From contig JADEXK010000019.1 of NCBI GenBank assembly GCA_015207155.1, forward strand, positions 50,438 to 84,201: DNA of 33,764 bases, written 5' to 3'. Position numbers and translations under genes: made by a program. The stretch is from Nostocales cyanobacterium LEGE 11386. Its GTDB lineage: Bacteria; Cyanobacteriota; Cyanobacteriia; Cyanobacteriales; Nostocaceae. The notes below the pieces were generated by a model. That model had not been told where the DNA came from. It saw nothing but the letters and a program-made list of their open reading frames with translations, and ran no database searches. Positions 15,367 to 23,039 of this stretch are shown one piece after another; the stretch's first letter is position 1, and each line of letters opens with the position of its first letter.

Positions 15367-16797
15367 ATGCGTCGAACCAAAATTATCTGTACTGTTGGGC
15401 CTGCTACTTCTGCACCTGAAAAATTGCCAGCTTTGGTGGAAGCGGGAATGAATGTGGCGCGGCTGAATTTTTCTCACGGCGCTTATGAGTTCCATGCTCA
15501 AACTGCTAAACATCTCAGACAAATTAGTGCTGAACAGCAAAAGCCACTGGCGATTATGCAAGACTTGTGTGGCCCCAAAATTCGTTTGGGAACTTTACCA
15601 CCAGCAGGATTAACAGTGGAAGCTGGCGATGAAGTCACTTTTGTGTTGCAAGACAAGGGTGAAAGTATCGATGAACTGCCTTTACCTTTGCCGACTTTGT
15701 TTGCAATGGTGCGGCCAGGGGAACCGATTTTGATTAATGATGGTCGCGTTAAGTTGATTGTCACAGACCGCGATGCTGATAAAATCCGGGCGTTAGTGAA
15801 AATTGGTGGTTTACTTTCTACTCATAAGGGTGTCAACTTGCCGGAAACTCCTTTACCTGTGAGTTCCATCACCGAAAAAGACTTGATGGATTTGCGCTTT
15901 GGCATCCAGTTGGGTGTGGATTTGGTGGCGGTTTCTTTTGTGCGATCGCCTCAAGATTTGGAACCTGCTCAACGGATGATTGAGGCGGCTGGGGCTTCGA
16001 TTCGTTTAATTGCTAAAATTGAACGCGCTGAGGCTGTGGAACGGTTCGACTCGATTCTAGAGGTCGCTGACGGGATTATGATTGCCCGTGGTGACTTAGG
16101 GGTGGAAATGCCGATTCACGAAGTTCCCATGATTCAAAAGGACATTATTCGCCGTTGTAATCATGCTGGCAAACCGGTGATTACTGCCACACAAATGTTA
16201 GAGTCGATGATTAGCGCTCCTGATCCCACCCGCGCCGAAGCTACTGATGTGGCTAACTCGATCTTGGATGGGACGGATGCAGTCATGCTCTCTGGCGAAA
16301 CTGCTGTGGGGCAATATCCCATTGCGGCTGTGCAAATGATGCACGATATCGCTGTGTGTACAGAAAAATCCTTGCAAGAGGGTAGTAGACACGCGTGGTC
16401 TCATGCCGCAGGCAGTCTCAGCGTCACGGAATCTGTGGCAGAAGCAGTGTGTAGAATTGCCTACGAAACCGGCGCACGGGCAATTCTGTGTAATACTTCT
16501 TCTGGAAGTACGGCAAAACTAGTCTCTAAATATCGCCCTTCTACGCCGATTATTGCCCTCACCCCTGATGAAACCGCCTACCGCCAGCTAGCCCTTTCTT
16601 GGGGTGTGGAACCCTTACTCATTCCCCCGGTTTACAATGCAGAAGAAATGTTTATGAATGTGGTAGACACAGTAGTAGAAATGGGTTTGGCGAATCATGG
16701 TGACAAGGTAGTCATTACCTCTGGTGTACCAATTGGTAAATCGGGAACAACAAGTTTAATTAAAGTGCATTCTATTGGACAGCCAATTTTGGCGTAA
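15367..16797 (+). CDS. pyk: Pyruvate kinase
   Basis: A 476-residue pyruvate kinase, which transfers phosphate from PEP to ADP and gives pyruvate and ATP in the last step of glycolysis. The ATG at 15367 gives MRRTKIICTVGPATSAPEKL, the normal family start; a longer frame from TTG 15325 adds 14 unlikely residues. Active-site parts are NVARLNFSHGAYEFH, MQDLCGPKIRLG, LIAKIERAEAVERFDSIL, DGIMIARGDLGVEMP and the K+/metal region ITATQMLESMI, then DGTDAVMLSGETAVGQYP. The C-terminal allosteric domain ends GTTSLIKVHSIG. It lies between gap1 and transaldolase. With PEP synthase encoded nearby, opposite reactions of the PEP-pyruvate pair are present and need separate control. Confidence 0.96.
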   Translation: MRRTKIICTVGPATSAPEKLPALVEAGMNVARLNFSHGAYEFHAQTAKHLRQISAEQQKPLAIMQDLCGPKIRLGTLPPAGLTVEAGDEVTFVLQDKGESIDELPLPLPTLFAMVRPGEPILINDGRVKLIVTDRDADKIRALVKIGGLLSTHKGVNLPETPLPVSSITEKDLMDLRFGIQLGVDLVAVSFVRSPQDLEPAQRMIEAAGASIRLIAKIERAEAVERFDSILEVADGIMIARGDLGVEMPIHEVPMIQKDIIRRCNHAGKPVITATQMLESMISAPDPTRAEATDVANSILDGTDAVMLSGETAVGQYPIAAVQMMHDIAVCTEKSLQEGSRHAWSHAAGSLSVTESVAEAVCRIAYETGARAILCNTSSGSTAKLVSKYRPSTPIIALTPDETAYRQLALSWGVEPLLIPPVYNAEEMFMNVVDTVVEMGLANHGDKVVITSGVPIGKSGTTSLIKVHSIGQPILA

Positions 16798-16949
16798 CGC
16801 ACCTAGAATAGGGCTGAGGCTTAAGACCGCCCGTAAATTTAGGCAATGTTTCCGTAAAATTGCCAAAATCAGAATTTTCAGGAACAGAACAGAGTAACCA
16901 AGAAGGGAATTAAGTAAGTCCTAAACAAGCACAACTCACGGAGAAATTT

Positions 16950-17954
16950 ATGTCTAAAAGTTTACTAGAACAACTGCGCCAAATGACAGTTGTGGTTGCA
17001 GATACAGGGGACATCAAAGCGATTGAGAAGGTAAAACCCCAAGATGCTACCACCAATCCTTCTTTGATTACTGCTGCGGCACAGATGCCGGAATATCAGG
17101 AAATCGTTGACCAAACTTTACTGCAAGCTAAAAAAGATGCTGGTGCTGGTGCAAGCCAAGCTGAAATAGTAACTTTGGCTTTTGACCGTTTGGCAGTAGC
17201 TTTTGGCTTAAAGATTTTACAAATTATTCCTGGTCGCGTATCTACAGAAGTAGATGCCCGCTTGTCTTTTGATACAGAAGCTACCGTTACCAAGGCCAGA
17301 GAATTAATTGCCCAGTACAAAGCGGCTGGTGTAGAGCGCGATCGCGTCCTCATTAAAATCGCCGCCACCTGGGAAGGTATTCGCGCTGCGGAAATTTTGG
17401 AGAATGAAGGTATTCATTGTAACCTTACCCTGTTGTTTGGTTTACACCAAGCGATCGCCTGTGCCGAAGCTGGTGTGACGTTGATTTCTCCTTTCGTTGG
17501 TCGAATTCTTGACTGGTACAAGAAAGATACTGGACGCGATAGCTACCCCTCTGCTGAAGACCCAGGTGTAATATCTGTCACCACAATCTACAACTATTAC
17601 AAGAAATTTGGTCATAAAACCGAAGTTATGGGCGCCAGCTTCCGTAACATTGGCGAAATCACCGAACTTGCTGGTTGTGACTTGCTGACCATTTCTCCAG
17701 CGCTGTTGGCGGAATTGCAAGCCACTATTGGGGACTTACCACGTAAACTTGATCCCGCTAAAGTAACCAACTTGGAAATTGCCAAAATCTCTGTTGATAA
17801 AGCTACCTTTGACAAGATGCACGCTGCTGATCGCATGGCATCTGACAAATTAGCAGAAGGTATCGATGGTTTTACCAAAGCCTTGGTTTCTCTAGAAAAA
17901 CTCTTAGCAGAGCGACTAGCTCGCCTTGAAGGAGAAGTGATAGCCAGCCACTAA
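16950..17954 (+). CDS. tal: Transaldolase (TalB type)
   Basis: A 334-residue transaldolase that moves a dihydroxyacetone unit between sedoheptulose-7-phosphate and glyceraldehyde-3-phosphate in the pentose phosphate pathway. The Schiff-base lysine is about residue 136 in [16 protein letters not shown]. Other marks are [10 protein letters not shown] near the start, [33 protein letters not shown] and [12 protein letters not shown]. In heterocysts and in darkness the oxidative pentose phosphate pathway supplies NADPH, so the pairing with glycolytic enzymes fits. ATG 16950 follows CACGGAGAAATTT, a reasonable ribosome-binding site. It converges with the His/Arg-rich protein gene. Confidence 0.96.
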   Translation: MSKSLLEQLRQMTVVVADTGDIKAIEKVKPQDATTNPSLITAAAQMPEYQEIVDQTLLQAKKDAGAGASQAEIVTLAFDRLAVAFGLKILQIIPGRVSTEVDARLSFDTEATVTKARELIAQYKAAGVERDRVLIKIAATWEGIRAAEILENEGIHCNLTLLFGLHQAIACAEAGVTLISPFVGRILDWYKKDTGRDSYPSAEDPGVISVTTIYNYYKKFGHKTEVMGASFRNIGEITELAGCDLLTISPALLAELQATIGDLPRKLDPAKVTNLEIAKISVDKATFDKMHAADRMASDKLAEGIDGFTKALVSLEKLLAERLARLEGEVIASH

Positions 17955-18043
17955 TGGCACTATCCTCAGCATTTGCCTGACAGGTTGAGGAGAAGATCCT
18001 TAACCTGTTACTCTCAGCATCAATCAGTTATTCAGTTATCAGT

Positions 18044-18084
18044 AAAAAGGCATAATTGGGTTTAATTCCCCCACCTTATGCCTT
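18044..18084 (-). terminator. Terminator between tal and the convergent gene
   Basis: AAGGCATAA (18047-18055) pairs with TTATGCCTT (18076-18084). Read on the minus strand the stem is followed by a T-run (TTTTTACT), fitting the end of the gene at 18116-18466. It may work weakly for tal too. Confidence 0.6.
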
Positions 18085-18115
18085 GATAAATATTCGCTAT
18101 TCACTTTTCACTGAT

Positions 18116-18466
18116 TTAATATCTGCGCCAGTCATACATTAATCTACCACGACGATCTTGGACTAGCTGCCATTGTCCATGACGATAGTGTTGTCCTCTA
18201 TAACGAATGCGTGGATATCGTCTTTTGCCGTGATAGCGTCGTTGATGACGCATTCTACGGTGATAGTGGTGTCGTTTATAGCGTCTATTACGATAGCGTC
18301 TTCTATGATGTCTATGAGCTAACAAAAGTTCTGGACTAGCATCTTCCTCCATTAAATTTGTCTGGAGAACATTATTTACATTACTATCTTTAGCTTCAGC
18401 TATAGCCGACGGATAAATGAAGGCAAATAGCAAGATGGCAATTGAATATAGCTTTTGGATTTTCAC
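18116..18466 (-). CDS. Secreted His/Arg-rich basic protein
   Basis: A 116-residue protein with an N-terminal signal peptide (KIQKLYSIAILLFAFIYPSAIAEA, likely cut after AEA). A short acidic piece (MEEDASPELLLAH) follows. From about residue 51 on it is extremely rich in His, Arg and Tyr (HRHHRRRYRNRRYKRHHYHRR and further repeats such as RRYHGKRRYPRIRYRGQHYRHG), ending RRGRLMYDWRRY. It may bind metal ions, nucleic acid or cell-wall polymers outside the membrane, but no family is recognised. It interrupts the carbon-metabolism block on the opposite strand. Confidence 0.8.
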   Translation of the reverse strand: MKIQKLYSIAILLFAFIYPSAIAEAKDSNVNNVLQTNLMEEDASPELLLAHRHHRRRYRNRRYKRHHYHRRMRHQRRYHGKRRYPRIRYRGQHYRHGQWQLVQDRRGRLMYDWRRY

Positions 18467-18565
18467 GTTTTGCCTTTCTTTAATTAGCAGTAATTAGTTT
18501 ATTTAATAGCTGAAAATTAGCAACCATATAGTTAACCATTCACAAACGTCAAATAGGTAAAAGTA

Positions 18566-19780
18566 ATGAAAGTATTAGTTCTCAATGCTGGATCAAGCAG
18601 CCAAAAAAGTTGTCTGTATGAAATTGCAGATAATCTTCCCAACGAACCACTCCAACCCTTATGGGAAGGAAAAGTTAACTGGACTCAAGACCGGGGTGTA
18701 GCAGAGATTGAAGTGAAAACAGCCACGGGTGCTGTGCTGCAAGAATCAATTTATGGTGACTCGCGACGCGCCCACGTCGCTTATATGCTTTATACTCTCA
18801 GTCGTGGTGCTACCAAAGTAATCGATCAACTTTCAGAAATTGATGTGGTGGGGCATCGTGTAGTACATGGTGGTGAGAAATATCGCCAAAGTGTAGTGAT
18901 TACAGAAGATGTGAAAAAAGCGATCGCCCATTTTGCCAATCTAGCTCCAGCACACAATCCAGCCGCTTTAGAAGGGATAGAAGCCATTGAGCAAAGTTTG
19001 GGAGATGTCACCCAAGTGGCAGTATTTGATACTGGATTTCATGCCACTCTCCCCGATGCAGCTGCTATCTATCCTGGCCCCTATGAGTGGGTAGAGCAAG
19101 GTATTCGCCGCTACGGTTTTCATGGGATCAGTCACCAATATTGCTCTAGGCGTGCAGCCCAAATCCTCAATCGAGATTTAGCATCCCTACGCTTAATTAG
19201 TTGTCATCTGGGTAATGGTTGCTCTTTGGCAGCAATTAAAAATGGACGTAGTATTGACACGACTATGGGTTTTACTCCTTTAGAAGGATTGATGATGGGT
19301 AGTCGTTCCGGTTCAATTGACCCAGGAATTTTGATTTATTTATTGCGCTATTCTAATTACTCAGTTGAAAGACTAGATTATGTATTAAATAAAGCTTCAG
19401 GCTTACGCGGAATTTCGGGAGTATCCAGTGACTTACCACAAGTAATTGAAGCGATCGCCCAAGGTAATTATCGCGCTCAACTAGCTTGGGATATGTATGT
19501 ACATCACCTGCGTTCTGGTATTGGGTCAATGCTGGCTACACTAGGAGGATTAGATGCTTTGGTATTCACCGCAGGCATAGGGGAAAAATCGCCGGGAATT
19601 CGCCAAGCCGCCTGTGAAGCATTTGGTTTTTTGGGATTAAAAATTGACCCAGCAAAAAATCAACAACACCCAGTTGACCAAGATATAGCCACATCTGACT
19701 CAGCCATCCGGGTATTAGTCATTCATACTCAAGAAGATTGGGCGATCGCTCAACAATGTTGGCAAATACACAGGAAATAG
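18566..19780 (+). CDS. ackA: Acetate kinase
   Basis: A 404-residue acetate kinase, which interconverts acetyl phosphate plus ADP with acetate plus ATP in the cytoplasm. It starts KVLVLNAGSSSQKSCLYE, with the Asn of the ASKHA-fold phosphate-binding strand. VGHRVVHGGEKY, FDTGFHATLP, RRYGFHGISHQY and SCHLGNGCSLAAIKNGRSIDTTMGFTPLEGLMMGSRSGSIDPG are canonical, and VFTAGIGEKSPGIR closes the active site. In cyanobacteria the enzyme works in fermentation and in the phosphoketolase route that yields acetyl phosphate. No phosphoketolase or phosphotransacetylase gene is in the window. AGGTAAAAGTA precedes the ATG. Confidence 0.97.
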   Translation: MKVLVLNAGSSSQKSCLYEIADNLPNEPLQPLWEGKVNWTQDRGVAEIEVKTATGAVLQESIYGDSRRAHVAYMLYTLSRGATKVIDQLSEIDVVGHRVVHGGEKYRQSVVITEDVKKAIAHFANLAPAHNPAALEGIEAIEQSLGDVTQVAVFDTGFHATLPDAAAIYPGPYEWVEQGIRRYGFHGISHQYCSRRAAQILNRDLASLRLISCHLGNGCSLAAIKNGRSIDTTMGFTPLEGLMMGSRSGSIDPGILIYLLRYSNYSVERLDYVLNKASGLRGISGVSSDLPQVIEAIAQGNYRAQLAWDMYVHHLRSGIGSMLATLGGLDALVFTAGIGEKSPGIRQAACEAFGFLGLKIDPAKNQQHPVDQDIATSDSAIRVLVIHTQEDWAIAQQCWQIHRK

Positions 19781-19829
19781 GGAATGGGCAATGGGGACTA
19801 AGAAAATCTCTCTTATCACCCTCACTCCC

Positions 19830-19873
19830 TACTCAGCACTCAGCACTCAGCACTCCCTACTCAGCACTTTGCT
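19830..19873. repeat. STRR heptamer repeat forming the end of a gene
   Basis: Tandem CACTCAG/CAGCACT heptamers run from here into the last codons of the minus-strand gene at 19861. Its end (GATATAGCAAAGTGCTGA) is the same AGCAAAGTGCTGAG seen at 7211 and 22921. Confidence 0.75.
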
Positions 19874-20277
19874 ATATCTTCCAAAGTTTGTAACAATAGA
19901 CGCTTTGCCTGTAATTGCCAACCCCATTTTTGAATTCTAAAAGCGATTACAGTCCCCACTACTGCTGCTAATAAGGCGACAGGTTGATTTAAAGAAATTC
20001 CAAATAATAAACCCAATCCAGCAATTCCCCAAAATGGTAAAGCTGCTGCTTGTCTTTGTTCTGCAATAATATTAGTAATTATACTACTTTGCATAGTAGC
20101 TAATAATTCCTGTTTAACTTGCCGTTGTTCTACTGCGGATACAGATAAACCAATTTTACGGCGCAGTTTTTCAATTTTACGGGCATCAGTGCTGTATTCA
20201 GTTAGCTCATCTTCTGCCATTTTTAGTAGTCTTTCTAGCTGTGCCATTTTGCTTGATATTTTGGGATTTAGATACAA
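19861..20277 (-). CDS. Small membrane protein with N-terminal coiled coil
   Basis: A 138-residue protein. Residues 11-60 form a charged helical region (MAQLERLLKMAEDELTEYSTDARKIEKLRRKIG). Two hydrophobic spans then follow at about 80-96 and 99-112 (ALPFWGIAGLGLLFGI and PVALLAAVVGTVIAF), and the end is basic. The start could be ATG 20277 or ATG 20247, which gives MAQLERLL; I cannot decide. The C-terminal residues IAKC and the stop codon come from an STRR repeat, so the original end may have been altered. Function unknown. Confidence 0.7.
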   Translation of the reverse strand: MYLNPKISSKMAQLERLLKMAEDELTEYSTDARKIEKLRRKIGLSVSAVEQRQVKQELLATMQSSIITNIIAEQRQAAALPFWGIAGLGLLFGISLNQPVALLAAVVGTVIAFRIQKWGWQLQAKRLLLQTLEDIAKC

Positions 20278-20426
20278 CTATGATCTCAAAGAATCTTAAA
20301 TTTTCCTAACTATAGTGTTGCATCTAATAGCACAATCCAAAGTCTGAAACCTAAAATTAAACATAGGGAAAATGTTTTAGCGATTACACACTGACAACCA
20401 GAGCATACACTTGAGAGGTTATACAG

Positions 20427-22922
20427 ATGGTTACGGTATCTCAAAACACATTGGCTCAAGATTCTAAAGAACGATCGCTCATTCTCTGGTTTGATGAAGT
20501 TGGTATTGCTGATATACCCCTAGTTGGTGGGAAGAATGCCTCACTGGGGGAAATGATTCAACAATTAACACCCCAAGGCGTTAACGTTCCCACGGGATTT
20601 GCTACTACTGCTTATGCTTATCGGTATTTTATCCAATCAGCTGGGTTAGAAGAAAAGTTACGCGAACTGTTTGCGGATTTAGATGTAGAGGATGTTAAAA
20701 ATTTAAAGTTACGCGGAAAAAAAGCGCGATCGCTACTAATGCATACACCATTTCCGGGAGAATTGCGACAGGCGATCGTCACAGCTTACGAAAGTTTATG
20801 TGAACGGTACAATGCAGATACAGATGTCGCAGTTCGTTCCAGCGCCACCGCCGAAGACCTCCCCGATGCTAGTTTTGCCGGACAGCAGGAAAGCTACCTA
20901 AACGTTGTCGGTGTCGAAGGAGTTTTAGCAGCTTGTCATAAATGCTTTGCTTCCCTATTTACAGATCGCGCCATTTCTTATCGTCACGCCAAGGGATTCG
21001 ACCACTTTAGCATTGCCCTAGCTGTCGGTGTGCAAAAAATGGTACGTTCTGACTTAGCCACCTCTGGGGTCATGTTCTCCATTGATACGGAAACTGGTTT
21101 TAAAGATGCTGCACTGATTACAGCCGCCTACGGTTTAGGTGAAAACGTTGTCCAGGGAACTGTTAACCCCGATGAATATTATGTTTTTAAGCCGACATTA
21201 AAAGCAGGCTTTTGCCCAATTATCGATAAAAAATTGGGCAGCAAAGAACTAAAAATGATTTATGATGACGGTTCTAAATTCACCAAAAATGTAGCCGTAT
21301 CATCCACAGATCAAGGGAAATTTGCTTTAAGTGATGAGGAAATTTTACAACTAGCACATTGGGCATGTTTAATAGAAGACCATTATTCCCAAACCCACGA
21401 TAGTTACTCCCCAATGGACATTGAGTGGGCCAAAGACGGAATTACCAATCAACTGTTTATTGTGCAAGCGCGTCCGGAAACCGTACAGTCACAGAAAAAA
21501 GGTAACGTGTTGCGGAGTTATCACTTTGTCATGGGGAATCAGGAATGGGGAATAGGGAAAGGGGAAAAATCTCACCCACTCCCCACTCACAACTCCCCAA
21601 TCCCCCTAGTAACAGGTCGTGCTGTCGGGGAAGCAATTAGTCAAGGTAAAGCGCACCTGATTTTAGATATTCATAAAATCGACCAGTTTCAAGCTGGGGA
21701 CGTGTTGGTTACAGAAAGAACAGACCCCGACTGGGAACCGATTATGAAACGCGCCAGTGCAATTGTGACTAACTCTGGTGGACGCACCTGCCATGCAGCG
21801 ATTATTGCGCGGGAATTGGGTGTACCTGCGATCGTGGGATGTGGTAATGCTACGGCAGTCTTAAAAAATGGTCAAGAAGTTACAATTTCTTGCGCTGAAG
21901 GTGAAGAAGGCAAGGTTTATGATGGCTTATTACCATTTGAAGTTAAAGAAGTTCCTTTAGAGAACTTACCCCGCACCCGGACTCAAATATTAATGAACGT
22001 GGGTAATCCCCAAGAAGCATTAAGTTTATCTGCGATTCCTAATGATGGGGTAGGTTTAGCGCGGACAGAATTTATTATTGCCAACCAAATCCAAATTCAT
22101 CCTATGGCGTTGATTCACCATGACAAGTTAAAAGATGAATTTGTCAAAACTAAAATTAATCAAATCACTGCACTGTATGAGGATAAACCCCAGTATTTCG
22201 TAGATAAATTAGCCCAAGGCATAGGTAGAATTGCGGCAGCATTTTATCCGAAACCAGTGATTGTGCGTATGTCAGATTTCAAAAGTAATGAATATGCCAA
22301 TCTGTTAGGTGGTCAACAGTTTGAACCCAAAGAAGAAAACCCCATGCTGGGTTGGCGTGGAGCAGCACGTTACTATGATGAAGGCTACAGAGAAGCTTTT
22401 GCCCTGGAGTGTTATGCCATTCAGCGAGTCCGCGACAATATGGGTTTAACCAATGTTATCCCGATGATTCCCTTCTGTCGCACTCCTCATGAGGGGCGTT
22501 TGGTGTTGGCAGAAATGGCAAAAAATGGTCTAAAACAGGGCGTTAATGATTTGCAAGTTTATGTGATGTGTGAGTTACCCAATAATGTGATTATGGCCGA
22601 GGAGTTTGCCGAGGTATTTGATGGCTTCTCCATTGGTTCTAATGATCTGACTCAGCTAACACTAGGTATAGACAGGGATTCGGCATTGGTAGCGCGGTTG
22701 TTTGATGAACGCTGTCAAGGTGTGAAGCGCATGGTGAAAATGGCCATAGAATCCGCCAAAAAGCATAACCGCAAAATTGGTATTTGTGGACAAGCACCCA
22801 GCGATTACCCAGAATTTGCTCAGTTTTTAGTTGAACAAGGAATTGATTCTATTAGTCTGAATCCAGATTCGGTTTTAAAGACGATGCTGGAAGTAGCAAA
22901 AGTTGAGCAAAATAATGTGTAG
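20427..22922 (+). CDS. ppsA: Phosphoenolpyruvate synthase (pyruvate, water dikinase)
   Basis: An 831-residue enzyme that makes PEP from pyruvate and ATP with AMP and phosphate as by-products, the gluconeogenic counterpart of pyruvate kinase. Domain order is an N-terminal ATP-grasp (VGGKNASLGEM, VRSSATAEDLPDASFAGQQESYLNV, QLFIVQARPETVQSQ), the phosphohistidine domain (GGRTCHAAIIARELGVPAIVGCG, His at about 455) and a C-terminal TIM barrel (NDGVGLARTEF, LGWRGAARYY, IGSNDLTQLTLGIDRDS, ICGQAPSDYPEF). The linker after VQSQ carries an extra stretch of about 24 residues (about 369-394, with GNQEWGIGKGEKSHPLPTHNSPIP) encoded by a G-rich/C-rich repeat, in frame and with all catalytic motifs intact. The stop TAG abuts an STRR repeat. 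Confidence 0.96.
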   Translation: MVTVSQNTLAQDSKERSLILWFDEVGIADIPLVGGKNASLGEMIQQLTPQGVNVPTGFATTAYAYRYFIQSAGLEEKLRELFADLDVEDVKNLKLRGKKARSLLMHTPFPGELRQAIVTAYESLCERYNADTDVAVRSSATAEDLPDASFAGQQESYLNVVGVEGVLAACHKCFASLFTDRAISYRHAKGFDHFSIALAVGVQKMVRSDLATSGVMFSIDTETGFKDAALITAAYGLGENVVQGTVNPDEYYVFKPTLKAGFCPIIDKKLGSKELKMIYDDGSKFTKNVAVSSTDQGKFALSDEEILQLAHWACLIEDHYSQTHDSYSPMDIEWAKDGITNQLFIVQARPETVQSQKKGNVLRSYHFVMGNQEWGIGKGEKSHPLPTHNSPIPLVTGRAVGEAISQGKAHLILDIHKIDQFQAGDVLVTERTDPDWEPIMKRASAIVTNSGGRTCHAAIIARELGVPAIVGCGNATAVLKNGQEVTISCAEGEEGKVYDGLLPFEVKEVPLENLPRTRTQILMNVGNPQEALSLSAIPNDGVGLARTEFIIANQIQIHPMALIHHDKLKDEFVKTKINQITALYEDKPQYFVDKLAQGIGRIAAAFYPKPVIVRMSDFKSNEYANLLGGQQFEPKEENPMLGWRGAARYYDEGYREAFALECYAIQRVRDNMGLTNVIPMIPFCRTPHEGRLVLAEMAKNGLKQGVNDLQVYVMCELPNNVIMAEEFAEVFDGFSIGSNDLTQLTLGIDRDSALVARLFDERCQGVKRMVKMAIESAKKHNRKIGICGQAPSDYPEFAQFLVEQGIDSISLNPDSVLKTMLEVAKVEQNNV
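21532..21607. repeat. G-rich/C-rich inverted repeat inserted in frame into ppsA
   Basis: The tract with ATGGGGAATAGGGAAAGGGG followed by TCCCCACTCACAACTCCCC and CAATCCCC is an imperfect inverted repeat. It is of the GGGAATGGGG style that otherwise appears between genes here (for example 19781-19800, 4200-4220 and 31618-31650). It interrupts the linker between ATP-grasp and His domains of PEP synthase without breaking the frame. Confidence 0.7.
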
Positions 22923-22980
22923 CAAAGTGCTGAGTGTGCTTGCCCTGAGCGAAGTCGAAGGGGAGTACTGAGTATAAACT
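22921..22980. repeat. STRR-type repeat interrupted by another repeat
   Basis: AGCAAAGTGCTGAGTG at the left and AGTACTGAGTATAAACT at the right match the two ends of the STRR copy at 7211-7245. Between them lies CCCTGAGCGAAGTCGAAGGGG (starting at 22943), a relative of the 15166 repeat in inverted orientation. The left end supplies the last bases of the ppsA stop codon. Confidence 0.7.
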
Positions 22981-22995
22981 TACAAAGAACAATTC

Positions 22996-23027
22996 AGCCT
23001 GTCTGCAAGTGACAGGCTATGTTTTTA
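22996..23027 (+). terminator. Rho-independent terminator after ppsA
   Basis: AGCCTGTC (22996-23003) pairs perfectly with GACAGGCT (23011-23018) around a 7-base loop, and ATGTTTTTA follows. It should end ppsA transcripts before the ABC transporter gene. Confidence 0.75.
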
Positions 23028-23039
23028 TATTAAAGTTAG

